This document shows, one piece after another, positions 56,656 through 64,000 of a stretch of DNA of 64,000 bases. Made by a program: the position numbers and the translations under genes. The notes below the pieces were generated by a model, which did not search any database, was not told where the DNA came from, and was given only the letters and a program-made list of their open reading frames with translations. The DNA lies in the NCBI GenBank assembly GCA_021780695.1, contig JAJXYD010000012.1:19511-83510 (forward strand), in the 5' to 3' direction. The stretch's first letter is position 1, and each line of letters begins with the position of its first letter. This DNA is from Deltaproteobacteria bacterium (GTDB taxonomy: Bacteria; Desulfobacterota; Syntrophobacteria; Syntrophobacterales; Syntrophobacteraceae).

Positions 56656-57582
56656 TCAGAGCCGATCATTACCCTCCACCCCGTTTTCGAGAAAATCTTT
56701 TTGGCTAAAAAGCGGACCCGGATAGCGGTAAAAACCCTCACCGCTTTTTTTGCCAAGTTTTCCCTGGTCAATGAAGGATTTCAAAAAGTCCGCATTTGCC
56801 TTAAGTTGCTTTTCCTTCGTGGCCCTGGCCCGAAAGTCGGTGACCCTCCAAACCGTATCCAACCCTATGCTGTCCATGATTCCAAATGGACCTGTAGGCG
56901 AATGCATTACCCCCATCCACGCACGATCCACATCCTCAAGGCAGGCGACGTTCTTACTCACAAGCGCAACAGCCGAGTCTAAAAGAGCTCCCAGCATGGC
57001 ATTAAAAACATAACCGGCGCTTTCCCTTTTAACCGTAATGACAACCTGGCCAAGCTTGCGAGCGAAGGCATCCACAAGATCGATTGTCTCGGGAGCCGTA
57101 CCCGGGTGCGGCATGATGTCCACCACCTTGGTTATCAAAATATCATGGAAGTGAAAGGCCACAAACTTCTCGGGCCTTCCCGTAGCGGCGGCAAACATAG
57201 AAGGAACAAGCGAGGAAGTATTGGTCGTAAAAATAGTTCGCTCGGGACAAAGGGCATTAAAGGTTCCAAATACCTGGGCTTTAATTCTTGGGTCTTCAGG
57301 GACCGATTCGCTCACCAAATCGACCTCTCTGGCTGCTTGCTCGGGGTTGCTGCTAAACGAAACACGCCCTATAACCTCCTTTTTTTTATCAGGAGTCATA
57401 ATTCCCGGACCGAAAAAATCGTCGGCAAGCTTATCCAGTCGCTGTCTTACCTTCTCAAAGATATCCGGGCAGCTGTCATAGATAACGACCTCATAGCCGT
57501 GGGCAGCGCATAAAAAACCGATCTGGTGTCCCATGGTACCCGCACCCAGAATCAATACTCGTTTTATATCCTCGACATTCAT
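56656..57582 (-). CDS. 3-hydroxyacyl-CoA dehydrogenase family protein
   Basis: The 308-residue NAD-dependent enzyme has Rossmann motif LILGAGTMGHQIGFLCAAHG and the C-terminal domain signature GYVFNAMLGALLDSAVALV. The catalytic region reads FHFHDILITKVVDIMPH: the His is kept, but the usual Glu (LVEI) is Asp, as in a less studied subgroup. It is the last gene of a minus-strand unit behind a kinase-like APH protein. AAGGAG lies before the ATG. The 220 bases downstream to 56435 hold no supported gene. Confidence 0.9.
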   Translation of the reverse strand: MNVEDIKRVLILGAGTMGHQIGFLCAAHGYEVVIYDSCPDIFEKVRQRLDKLADDFFGPGIMTPDKKKEVIGRVSFSSNPEQAAREVDLVSESVPEDPRIKAQVFGTFNALCPERTIFTTNTSSLVPSMFAAATGRPEKFVAFHFHDILITKVVDIMPHPGTAPETIDLVDAFARKLGQVVITVKRESAGYVFNAMLGALLDSAVALVSKNVACLEDVDRAWMGVMHSPTGPFGIMDSIGLDTVWRVTDFRARATKEKQLKANADFLKSFIDQGKLGKKSGEGFYRYPGPLFSQKDFLENGVEGNDRL

Positions 57583-57613
57583 AACCAGCTCCTTAACTCA
57601 CAGTCTTTGGATT

Positions 57614-58681
57614 TCAAAAAAATCCCTCCGAAATCACCCGAAGACAAACTTTTTCCAGAAGCGCCACCACGAAACGAAACATTTTAAAACGCTCATCCCG
57701 GGTTTGCCCATGGAAATAACGGTAGTATATCTGCTGCACGATTACCGCCAAACGGAAGAGTCCAAAGCAGTAATAGAACTCGAAGCCCTCGATCCGGGAG
57801 CCCGAAAACTGCTCATAAATACGAACCATTTCCTTGCGGGTAGGCATGCCCGGTTCCTGAGTGGGAAGAGTTCGCATTGCACTGAACTCCACCGGATCAT
57901 CCCGATTTATCCAGTAGGCCAGCGAAGCTCCAAGATCCATCAGTGGATGGCCCAAGGTGGCCATCTCCCAGTCAACGACACCGATAATTTCAAGCGGGTT
58001 CGAGGGATTCAATATCACGTTGTCAAACTTGAAATCGTTATGGATAACGGTCGCACGGAAATCGTCGGCCACCATGTTGGCTTGGAGCCAGGCCATGACT
58101 TCTTCCAAGTCGGGAACATCCTCGGTGCGGGCGTCGCGGTAACGATCGGACCAGCCACTGACCTGCCGTTTTACGTAATCTTGGGGTTTGCCAAGCCCCT
58201 CCAGTCCGCAATCACGCACATCCAGGCCGTGAAGTTGGCAAAAAACCGACATGAGGTTTTCGCTCAACTGGCGAGCCCCCTTTTCATCAATTGCCAGCTC
58301 CTTTGGGAAATCCTTCCTTAAAATGATACCTGGAATCCTCTCCATAACATAGAAGGCAGAGTCCATCACCTCCGGGTCCTCACAATAGGTGATCGGTTGC
58401 GGAACGTAGCGAAAATAGGGTCTGAGCGCCTTAAGGATCGTATATTCCCGTTTCATGTCGTGAGCCGTTTTTGCTTTTTTGCCAAGCGGCGGACGCCTCA
58501 GGATGAACTCTTTTTGGCCGAAACAGATAAGATAGGTCAAATTGGAATATCCGCTTGGAAACTGCCGGACTTCGATGGCGCCGTCCAGACCCGGCAAAAC
58601 GTCTCGAAGATAGCTCTCGAGTTTTACAATATCCAATTCCTCACCGGGCCTGACCTGCTTTGGCATATCGATTTGCGTCAT
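57614..58681 (-). CDS. APH-fold phosphotransferase (ACAD10/11 kinase-domain type, LvaA-like)
   Basis: The 355-residue protein has the aminoglycoside-phosphotransferase fold with catalytic loop HNDFKFDNVILN (Brenner motif) and VVDWEMATLGHPLMDLG (metal-binding DxD region). These are the signature motifs of the kinase domain fused to ACAD in ACAD10/11 and of LvaA in levulinate catabolism, where the enzyme phosphorylates a 4-hydroxyacyl-CoA. Antibiotic resistance is not suggested by this context. AGGAGG lies before the ATG. It is 31 bases upstream of the HAD gene and 21 after the TetR gene. Confidence 0.87.
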   Translation of the reverse strand: MTQIDMPKQVRPGEELDIVKLESYLRDVLPGLDGAIEVRQFPSGYSNLTYLICFGQKEFILRRPPLGKKAKTAHDMKREYTILKALRPYFRYVPQPITYCEDPEVMDSAFYVMERIPGIILRKDFPKELAIDEKGARQLSENLMSVFCQLHGLDVRDCGLEGLGKPQDYVKRQVSGWSDRYRDARTEDVPDLEEVMAWLQANMVADDFRATVIHNDFKFDNVILNPSNPLEIIGVVDWEMATLGHPLMDLGASLAYWINRDDPVEFSAMRTLPTQEPGMPTRKEMVRIYEQFSGSRIEGFEFYYCFGLFRLAVIVQQIYYRYFHGQTRDERFKMFRFVVALLEKVCLRVISEGFF

Positions 58682-58702
58682 GAAATCCTCCTCGCTGTCT
58701 GT

Positions 58703-59425
58703 CTAATGTTTTAGCATTTCACCACCGTTTTTCTGGCATACAACACCGCACCCCAGATAGGCCCTGACCCATCCGAGCATGTGCTCGGCGTAGTCTTCAA
58801 CCGAAACATTACGGCCGGCATACTTCCATCTTTTTAAATACCAGTCCTGAAGCATGGCTTTTATCAACGATGCCGCCAGAACGGTATCGGTCACGGTGAA
58901 AACGCCCTCTCTACACCCCTTTTCCATTATCTCGCTAAACATTTGCTCGGTTCTGAGCTCGCCCGCAATGGCCGCCCGACGATCATCTCTACTAAGAAAG
59001 CGGGCCTCCATGTAGGAAAAGAAAAACCAGTCACGCATGATCTCGCTTAGATAAAGATGCACTTTTATAGCGGTCTCGAGCTGTCGCTGCGGGTCCCTCT
59101 CCTCGGCCGTATGCTTTTGCAAAAGCTCCATGAGCACCTGTCGACCGTAGTCCTGAATTATTCGCAGCAACTCGTCCTTTCCTTCAAAATAGGCGTAGAG
59201 ACCGCCCATGCTAAGGCCGCTTTCCTTGGAAAGAGCTCTAAGCCCCATAGCATGGAACCCCGTCCGGTTACTTAGCCGTAGTGCCGTATCGATAATTTTG
59301 GTGAGGTTTCTGACAGCGAATTTCTGCTTCTTTACCTTGATCGAATCCGTGTTCCTTTTGAAAATCTCCTCGCAAATGGTTTCCATGGAAAGGAGGTATT
59401 CATTTTTAAACGTCTCGAATTCCAT
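58703..59425 (-). CDS. TetR-family transcriptional regulator
   Basis: The 240-residue repressor has its helix-turn-helix (IIDTALRLSNRTGFHAMGLRALSKESGLSMGGLYAYFEGKDELLRI) at residues about 44-90, preceded by an unusually long 43-residue N-terminal segment. The C-terminal domain should bind an acyl-CoA-like ligand and dimerise. It lies between the ACAD gene and the APH gene on the same strand, so it likely regulates the cluster, possibly at the promoter in 59426-59740. Confidence 0.9.
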   Translation of the reverse strand: MEFETFKNEYLLSMETICEEIFKRNTDSIKVKKQKFAVRNLTKIIDTALRLSNRTGFHAMGLRALSKESGLSMGGLYAYFEGKDELLRIIQDYGRQVLMELLQKHTAEERDPQRQLETAIKVHLYLSEIMRDWFFFSYMEARFLSRDDRRAAIAGELRTEQMFSEIMEKGCREGVFTVTDTVLAASLIKAMLQDWYLKRWKYAGRNVSVEDYAEHMLGWVRAYLGCGVVCQKNGGEMLKH

Positions 59426-59740
59426 TGGCTTATCCCCGACTCAAGCTAAGACTTTAATCTCTTCGCCCCGCCGGCCGACCAGGCCGCAAGCGCAACCGGT
59501 GGGGCAGGTCGAGGCCCAATACTGTTTGTCTTAAGGTCTGTTTGTCCCACGCGAAGCCGCGAAAACCGAACCCGCAAAAACTGCGATTTCGGACCGGTCT
59601 GCGAGGGCTAAGTAAAGCCTGGATGGCTCAGGTGAATTTGGACACCTTTCCTATTGTGTTTCTTTGACCTCTTTTTTCGCGCCTTCGCGTCTTTGCGTGA
59701 GCCTAAATCAACAACATTGAGGTCGAGGCCTGGCGGGCGC
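59426..59740. other. Intergenic region with a tandem octamer, between TetR and ACAD genes
   Basis: No gene is supported. At 59677-59700 the sequence TTCGCGCCTTCGCGTCTTTGC continues GTGA, consisting of near-identical 8-base units (CGCGCCTT, CGCGTCTT, TGCGTGAG). Such G/C-A/T octamer strings occur dispersed in many bacterial genomes. It lies about 250 bases from the TetR start and about 45 from the ACAD stop. Confidence 0.55.
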
Positions 59741-60949
59741 TCAGTTCCGACTCGCCACTTCGTACCTTTTAAGGATCTGCTTTGCAACCGAACTCTTGTG
59801 CACTTCATCGGCCCCATCGTAAATACGCGCAGCCCGCTCATGCCTGAAAAAGTAGGCAAGAACCGTGTCGTCGGTCATCCCCAGCCCCCCGTGGACCTGC
59901 AGGGCGCGGTCAACCACCATCTGAAGGACGTTGGCCACTTTGAATTTTATGAGTGAAATGTCCTGCCTTGCGGCTTTAGCGCCCTCATTTTCAATTCTCC
60001 AGGCGGCATGAAGAACCATAAGGCGAGCTGCCTGAATCTCGGCCGCGCATTCAGCGATCCAGGCCTGGACGATCTGCTTTGAAGCAAGCGTCTGCCCGTT
60101 TAACGCTATAACCCGTTCGCTGGCCCTGGCACACATCAGGTCGAAAGCCCGCCTGCATATGCCTAACCAGCGCATGCAGTGATGGATCCTGCCCGGTCCA
60201 AGCCTTTCCTGGGCCAAAACGAATCCATCGCCCTCTTCGCCCAGCAGATTTTTCCTGGGAACCCGACAATTTTGATAGTAAATTTCGGCATGACTGAAAT
60301 AACCGCTGCCGGTATGTCCCATTACGGGAATGTTTCGAACGAGATTAAACCCTTCCGTTTCACAGGGGACAATGATCATGCTTGCCTGGTGATAGGGATC
60401 GGCTTGAGGATTGGTCTTGGCCATGACGATGGCAAAAGCGGCTCCGTCAGCCGAGGACGTATACCATTTACGGCCGTTTATGACGTAATCGTCCCCGTCC
60501 TTTACGGCGGTTGTATCCATCATGACCGGATTGGAACCCGCAAGGCTTACCTCCGTCATGGAGAAGCAACTGCGGATGCTGCCCGCAACCAGCGGACGCA
60601 GGTATGTTTCCTTTTGTTCCCGAGTCCCGAACTGATGGAGGAGCTCAATATTGCCAACATCGGGGGCCTGGCACCAAAACACAAAATGGCCCATCGGAGT
60701 CCGCCCCAACACCTCGGAAACAAGCGCGTGCTCCATGAGGCTTAGTCCCATCCCGCCGTATTCCATGGGGTGGCATGGGCCCCACAGCTCCATTTGCTTT
60801 ACCATCCGCTGTCTTTGCTCAAGCTCGGCCAAAACCTCGGATTCGCGCCCCGCAAGGAATGCCGGCTCAAGGGGGATAAGCTCCCGGTCCACAAATTCAT
60901 TTATCATTTCCAGAATTACCTGCATTTTTTCCGAAACTGTAAAATCCAT
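59741..60949 (-). CDS. Acyl-CoA dehydrogenase family protein (ACAD10/11-like)
   Basis: The 402-residue flavoprotein follows the ACAD layout: FSMTEVSLAGSNP and YVINGRKWYTSSADGA in the FAD-binding middle beta domain, and ALQVHGGLGMTDDTVLAYFFRH in the C-terminal helices. The last signature is IYDGADEVHKSSVAK, where ordinary short/medium-chain enzymes have the catalytic Glu (IYEGT); the D-G-x-D-E-V-H form is that of ACAD10/11 and LvaC. Electrons would go to EtfAB encoded divergently. AAGGAGG lies five bases before the ATG. It is 38 bases downstream of the histidine phosphatase gene. Confidence 0.92.
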   Translation of the reverse strand: MDFTVSEKMQVILEMINEFVDRELIPLEPAFLAGRESEVLAELEQRQRMVKQMELWGPCHPMEYGGMGLSLMEHALVSEVLGRTPMGHFVFWCQAPDVGNIELLHQFGTREQKETYLRPLVAGSIRSCFSMTEVSLAGSNPVMMDTTAVKDGDDYVINGRKWYTSSADGAAFAIVMAKTNPQADPYHQASMIIVPCETEGFNLVRNIPVMGHTGSGYFSHAEIYYQNCRVPRKNLLGEEGDGFVLAQERLGPGRIHHCMRWLGICRRAFDLMCARASERVIALNGQTLASKQIVQAWIAECAAEIQAARLMVLHAAWRIENEGAKAARQDISLIKFKVANVLQMVVDRALQVHGGLGMTDDTVLAYFFRHERAARIYDGADEVHKSSVAKQILKRYEVASRN

Positions 60950-60986
60950 GGCTTCCTCCTTCGATCCCTTTTACACTCGGTGGGCC

Positions 60987-61697
60987 TTAGCGATAAGTAA
61001 TCAGACGATCCGGGTCATCCAATTCCAAGTGTGTGATATCATTAAACCCAAATAACATCACCGCTTCCTTGTTATACTTGAAGCGGCTAACGGAGCTGTT
61101 TACAATCTGTGAGGCAATACTTATCGTGCTTTGATTCGATAGCCCGAGGGCCTTTTGTACAACCGCCGAAATAGGCCCCCCCGAGGTAAAGACCGCAACG
61201 CGTTTTCCAGAACCCTCCCGATCCATGATTTGCCTGATTCCACGTTGCACGCGAGAGGTAAAGCTCGCCCAGCTTTCAAAATTTTGCGCCTCGCCTTCGT
61301 GATCGAACCAGCGTTTCAAAACCTTTCCGAAGACTTTTTCAAACGAGCGGTTGCTGGTCGTCATCTCTGCGACTAGATCTTCAAAACCGGGTTCTTCACG
61401 GATCAAAATAGGCACAAAGGTCCTTAAGATCGAACCTGCGTCGTACTCGTTGAAAAAATCGCTTTTGCGCACCGGGGGCAGACCGTTTCCCTTCCGGGAA
61501 CAAACCGTTCTGTAGGCTTCAAGCGTTTGATCGTGGCGAAGCTGGCTACCCAGGTAGATCGCATCGAAATCAACTCCGATACGGTCTAAATGAGCAGCCA
61601 GAAGATGTGCCTGTTCATGGCCAAGCTCTGATAGACGATCATAGTCGGTCTGTCCAAAAGATGCCTGTGCGTGGCGGATCATATAAAGCAGACTCAA
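60987..61697 (-). CDS. Histidine-phosphatase-superfamily protein
   Basis: The 236-residue protein begins LLYMIRHAQASFGQTDYDRLSELGHEQAHLLA, where RHAQ replaces the usual RHGE but keeps the catalytic Arg-His. The later FTSGGPISAVVQKALG supplies the second active-site His position as Ser-Gly-Gly; activity may be modified. The start is TTG at 61697, which has GGAGG eight bases upstream. It is the first gene of the ACAD-APH-HAD unit, so a phosphate-handling role in the same pathway is plausible. A divergent promoter region separates it from etfB. Confidence 0.85.
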   Translation of the reverse strand: MSLLYMIRHAQASFGQTDYDRLSELGHEQAHLLAAHLDRIGVDFDAIYLGSQLRHDQTLEAYRTVCSRKGNGLPPVRKSDFFNEYDAGSILRTFVPILIREEPGFEDLVAEMTTSNRSFEKVFGKVLKRWFDHEGEAQNFESWASFTSRVQRGIRQIMDREGSGKRVAVFTSGGPISAVVQKALGLSNQSTISIASQIVNSSVSRFKYNKEAVMLFGFNDITHLELDDPDRLITYR

Positions 61698-61852
61698 GGA
61701 CTTTCCTCCGTAACTTTATAGTGTAGAGTGAGCATAGCGGGAGGTTGGATTGGCGTCAATAAAAATAATGCGAGCGCCCGCTTTTTTATTGCTTCCCGCA
61801 AAACTCTGCTGTATTGGAAAGATAAGACCATGAATTTAGGAGAATCCCGGCC

Positions 61853-62629
61853 GTGAAAATTCTTGTGTTAATTAAGCAGGTTCCGGATCTGGAAAGTATG
61901 CCCTGTCTGGATGAGCAAAAGGGGTGGGTCAAAAACAGTGCTCCTCTTAAATACCGCATGAATCCCTTCGATGAATACGCTGTTGAAGAAACTCTTCGCA
62001 TAAAGGAAACAATCGATGGGACCTGTGTGGATGGATTAAGCCTTGGCCCACCAAGAGTCTGCGAAACCCTTAGAAGAGCTGTCGCCATGGGGGTCGATCG
62101 GGCCTTTCATATAGATTATCCCCTAGAGGGCTTTATTCCAGCACAAACAACGGCAAAACTAATCGCCGGCTTTGCGGGCTCCGCCGGCTACGATCTGATT
62201 GTAGCCGGCGCTATGGCCGAAGACGACATGCAGGCGCTGGTAGGTCCCATGACCGCGGAAATTCTTGGGGTTTCCTGCGCGGTTTCCGTCGTTAAGAGCG
62301 ATCCCGACCCGGTATGCAAAACTGTAAGGGTCCTCTGCGAGATGCAAAGCTCCCGGCGCAGGGAAATCCTTTTGTCCATGCCCGCCCTGATAACCATCCA
62401 AAGTGGCGTAAACCGGCCCCGTTACCCCTCGGTTCGAAATATGCTAAGATCCAGGGTCCAAGAAATAAAGACGGTCATTACCGCTGAACCTGTTAAAGAT
62501 TTCCAAAAATATACGCAAACGGTCTCACTTCCCAAAAGATCGGGGAAAACCCGGTTCATCGAAGGTTCATTGGGCGAAAAAGCCGAAAAGTTGCTTGCCG
62601 TTCTCGCCAAAAAGTCTTTTCTAAGATAG
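61853..62629 (+). CDS. etfB: Electron-transfer flavoprotein beta subunit
   Basis: The 258-residue subunit binds AMP and shapes EtfA. It begins MKILVLIKQVPDLESM and has MNPFDEYAVEETLRIKE, AVAMGVDRAFHID and VAGAMAEDDMQALVGPMTAEILG, all EtfB landmarks. The start is GTG at 61853 with TAGGAGA nine bases upstream. It is divergent from the ACAD operon, so it is likely the electron acceptor of that dehydrogenase. Whether it is a bifurcating type cannot be decided by eye. Confidence 0.93.
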   Translation: MKILVLIKQVPDLESMPCLDEQKGWVKNSAPLKYRMNPFDEYAVEETLRIKETIDGTCVDGLSLGPPRVCETLRRAVAMGVDRAFHIDYPLEGFIPAQTTAKLIAGFAGSAGYDLIVAGAMAEDDMQALVGPMTAEILGVSCAVSVVKSDPDPVCKTVRVLCEMQSSRRREILLSMPALITIQSGVNRPRYPSVRNMLRSRVQEIKTVITAEPVKDFQKYTQTVSLPKRSGKTRFIEGSLGEKAEKLLAVLAKKSFLR

Positions 62630-62650
62630 GCGGAATAAAGGGAGATCTAA

Positions 62651-63670
62651 ATGGGTGAAAATATTCTTTTGGTAGGGGAATTGGACGGCGAACGGCTTAG
62701 CTCTTCTTCTGAAGATCTGGTGGGATTTGCAAACAGCATTTCCAAGGATTTGGGATTTACAGGAATCATATTCGCACTCCCTACAGACGGCAGCCTTGGT
62801 AGAGAAACTGAGGGGAAAATCGCCGAGTCGATTTCAAAAGCTAGCCGCAACAAGGTTGAATTGGTGTTTATGGAAAATCCGGCCTTTGAGCATCCTCACC
62901 CCCTTTTGCTGACCGATGCGCTGGAAGCCTTCGTCTTGGAGAAGCACCCCGAAATCATAAGTTTTCCTCATTCCACGCTCTATTGCCAGATTGCGGCAAG
63001 CCTTTCGACAAGGCTTGCCGCGCCAGTCGTTACCGGTGTGGAGGCATTTACCTGCAAAAACGCTCAGCCGGTATTTGAGCGGTGCCTTATGAACGGAAGA
63101 TGGAAGGCGCTAGTGAGTCCTGCCGCCTCGCCATGGGTGCTTACGCTAAATTGCGGCGCTTTTGCCGCCCCCAATGAGCAAAATTCACAGGTGAACGTCA
63201 TAAGGCAAAAATTTCTAAAAACTAATGATCGATACGCTCACCTCGGTATGGAGCAATCGACCGTTCAGGATAGCTCCCTTGAAAAAGCCGAGGTGATCGT
63301 ATCTGCCGGCCGAGGAATGTTGGCCGGACCTCAATGGCTCGACTTGATCCGGGAGGTGATCGGAATCTTAAAAAATGCTGCCCTTGGGGCCTCCCGGCCT
63401 CTTTGCGATGCGCAAATGTTGCCTTACAGTTGCCAGATTGGTGAAACCGGCCGCCAGGTTGCCCCCCGGCTCTATCTAGCCCTGGGCATTTCCGGCGCCC
63501 CACAGCATCTTGCCGGTATGCGCGGCGCGCAATGCGTGATAGCGGTAAATTCCGACCCCGACGCCCCAATTTTTAACCGCGCCGATTATGCCGTCGTGGC
63601 CAATGCCGCCGAGTTCTTGCCGCTCCTTGTCAAAAAGTACCATGAGACGATGAGCGAGGGGGATAATTAA
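62651..63670 (+). CDS. etfA: Electron-transfer flavoprotein alpha subunit
   Basis: The 339-residue FAD-binding subunit has the C-terminal signature VSAGRGM...GASRPLCDA, then IGETGRQVAPRLYLALGISGAPQHLAGMRGAQCVIAVNSDPDAPIF, which binds FAD. It follows etfB by 21 bases with GGGAG before the ATG. A small N-terminal domain replaces the longer one of [4Fe-4S]-containing EtfA. Electrons from EtfAB normally pass to an ETF:quinone oxidoreductase, not present here. Confidence 0.95.
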   Translation: MGENILLVGELDGERLSSSSEDLVGFANSISKDLGFTGIIFALPTDGSLGRETEGKIAESISKASRNKVELVFMENPAFEHPHPLLLTDALEAFVLEKHPEIISFPHSTLYCQIAASLSTRLAAPVVTGVEAFTCKNAQPVFERCLMNGRWKALVSPAASPWVLTLNCGAFAAPNEQNSQVNVIRQKFLKTNDRYAHLGMEQSTVQDSSLEKAEVIVSAGRGMLAGPQWLDLIREVIGILKNAALGASRPLCDAQMLPYSCQIGETGRQVAPRLYLALGISGAPQHLAGMRGAQCVIAVNSDPDAPIFNRADYAVVANAAEFLPLLVKKYHETMSEGDN

Positions 63671-63974
63671 ACCGTACGACTTCACGGAAAAGCTGGACTT
63701 GAGGTATCGGTTTTTTGAACCTTCGTAGAGGGAAAACAGCCGCAAGGACAAAGAAATAGTTTCCTCCAGACTAGCGGAGGGGGGCCTGAGTCGAGGAGGG
63801 TGGCCGGAATGGGGTCCCCACACGACCCCTGGAGGCCATCCGCAGCTGGCCAGACTCGCCGGAGCGGTTAGGGCTGTCCGAAGACGGACTTGAGTTGACA
63901 CCTTGCATAAAAAAGGGGTGGTCGGGTACTCTCATGGAAATTGTCGCCAAACAACCCAGGAGAAAGGGACCCTT
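63671..63974. other. Intergenic sequence, probable left flank of an insertion sequence
   Basis: No gene is supported. The T at 63875 begins TGTCCGAAGACGGACTTGAG, which contains an inverted repeat (GTCCG/CGGAC) and starts TGT as do IS481 ends, about 100 bases before a transposase-like start. Two GC-rich hairpins (63766-63781 and about 63810-63831) precede it. The exact IS boundary cannot be fixed without the right end. Confidence 0.3.
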
Positions 63975-64000
63975 ATGACCACCCAGGAAAAACTCGCAAG
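63975..64000 (+). mobile_element. First codons of a probable IS481-type transposase (cut by window edge)
   Basis: Only MTTQEKLA can be read from the ATG at 63975. This beginning is familiar from IS481-family transposases (MTTQEKLARRKLS...), with AGGAG about 15 bases upstream. Eight residues are weak evidence, and the family call is from memory. Confidence 0.35.

Noticed and set aside
57614..58681. Aminoglycoside resistance kinase
   Set aside because: The APH fold is shared, but gene context (ACAD, HAD, TetR, EtfAB) and DWEMATLG motif point to the acyl-CoA kinase group.
63476..63901. Minus-strand frame of 141 codons near the right edge
   Set aside because: It lies mostly opposite etfA and has no ribosome-binding site.

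Overview
The window is dense bacterial chromosome with short gaps, mostly conserved single-copy genes and almost no mobile DNA. The gene set suggests an anaerobic Desulfobacterota (Syntrophobacterales-like) bacterium. It includes a membrane H+-pyrophosphatase, a PPi-dependent phosphofructokinase, a B12-dependent acyl-CoA mutase with its MeaB chaperone, an acyl-CoA dehydrogenase with EtfAB, a large propionate-type CoA-transferase and sigma-54 two-component regulation. The taxonomic guess is inference from gene content; no rRNA or tRNA gene was seen.

Layout. 1-6956 (minus): LOG protein, FmdB zinc ribbon, RluA-type pseudouridine synthase, then a TolC / adaptor / heavy-metal RND efflux operon that runs off the left edge. 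7235-9557 (plus): a small acidic protein, an RlmI/K-like methyltransferase and two small Cys-rich proteins. 9615-16014: M16C protease, MBL hydrolase, hppA. 16044-19287 (minus): three-gene B12 mutase operon. 19878-22223 (plus): HExxH protein, gatC, gatA. 22345-28478 (minus): cheX beside a wrecked cheY, flavodoxin-type reductase, DUF255 thioredoxin protein, PPi-PFK. 28933-33152 (plus): hybrid histidine kinase, NtrC-type regulator, an array of inverted half-sites, a sigma-54 promoter and a small secreted protein. 33414-37915 (plus): proC and a giant Lon-like protease. 38033-43050 (minus): glycosyltransferase-TPR, TPR protein, rsmI, yraN, rnhB, with one His-rich micro-ORF on the plus strand. 43329-50734: two divergent Pst phosphate transporter operons flanking Pho-box-like repeats. 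51173-54916 (minus): HEAT-REC protein and CoA-transferase. 55226-56434 (plus): FKBP/SlyD-methyltransferase fusion. 56656-63670: a minus-strand acyl-CoA cluster (HAD, APH-type kinase, TetR, ACAD, histidine phosphatase) divergent from etfBA. The right edge holds the first codons of a probable IS transposase.

How the genes fit together. The mutase, CoA-transferase, ACAD/HAD/APH cluster and EtfAB are all acyl-CoA chemistry. The mutase carries the Phe/Gln substrate pair typical of isobutyryl-CoA mutase rather than the Tyr/Arg pair of methylmalonyl-CoA mutase, so butyryl/isobutyryl interconversion is the better guess. The APH kinase plus ACAD resembles split ACAD10/11 (LvaA/LvaC) 4-hydroxyacyl-CoA systems. 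HppA and PPi-PFK form a PPi-based energy economy.

The best candidates for undescribed biology are the sigma-54 / ACAGGAA-array / secreted-peptide module, the Lon-like protease with foreign N- and C-terminal domains, and the FKBP-methyltransferase fusion preceded by a small terminated transcript.
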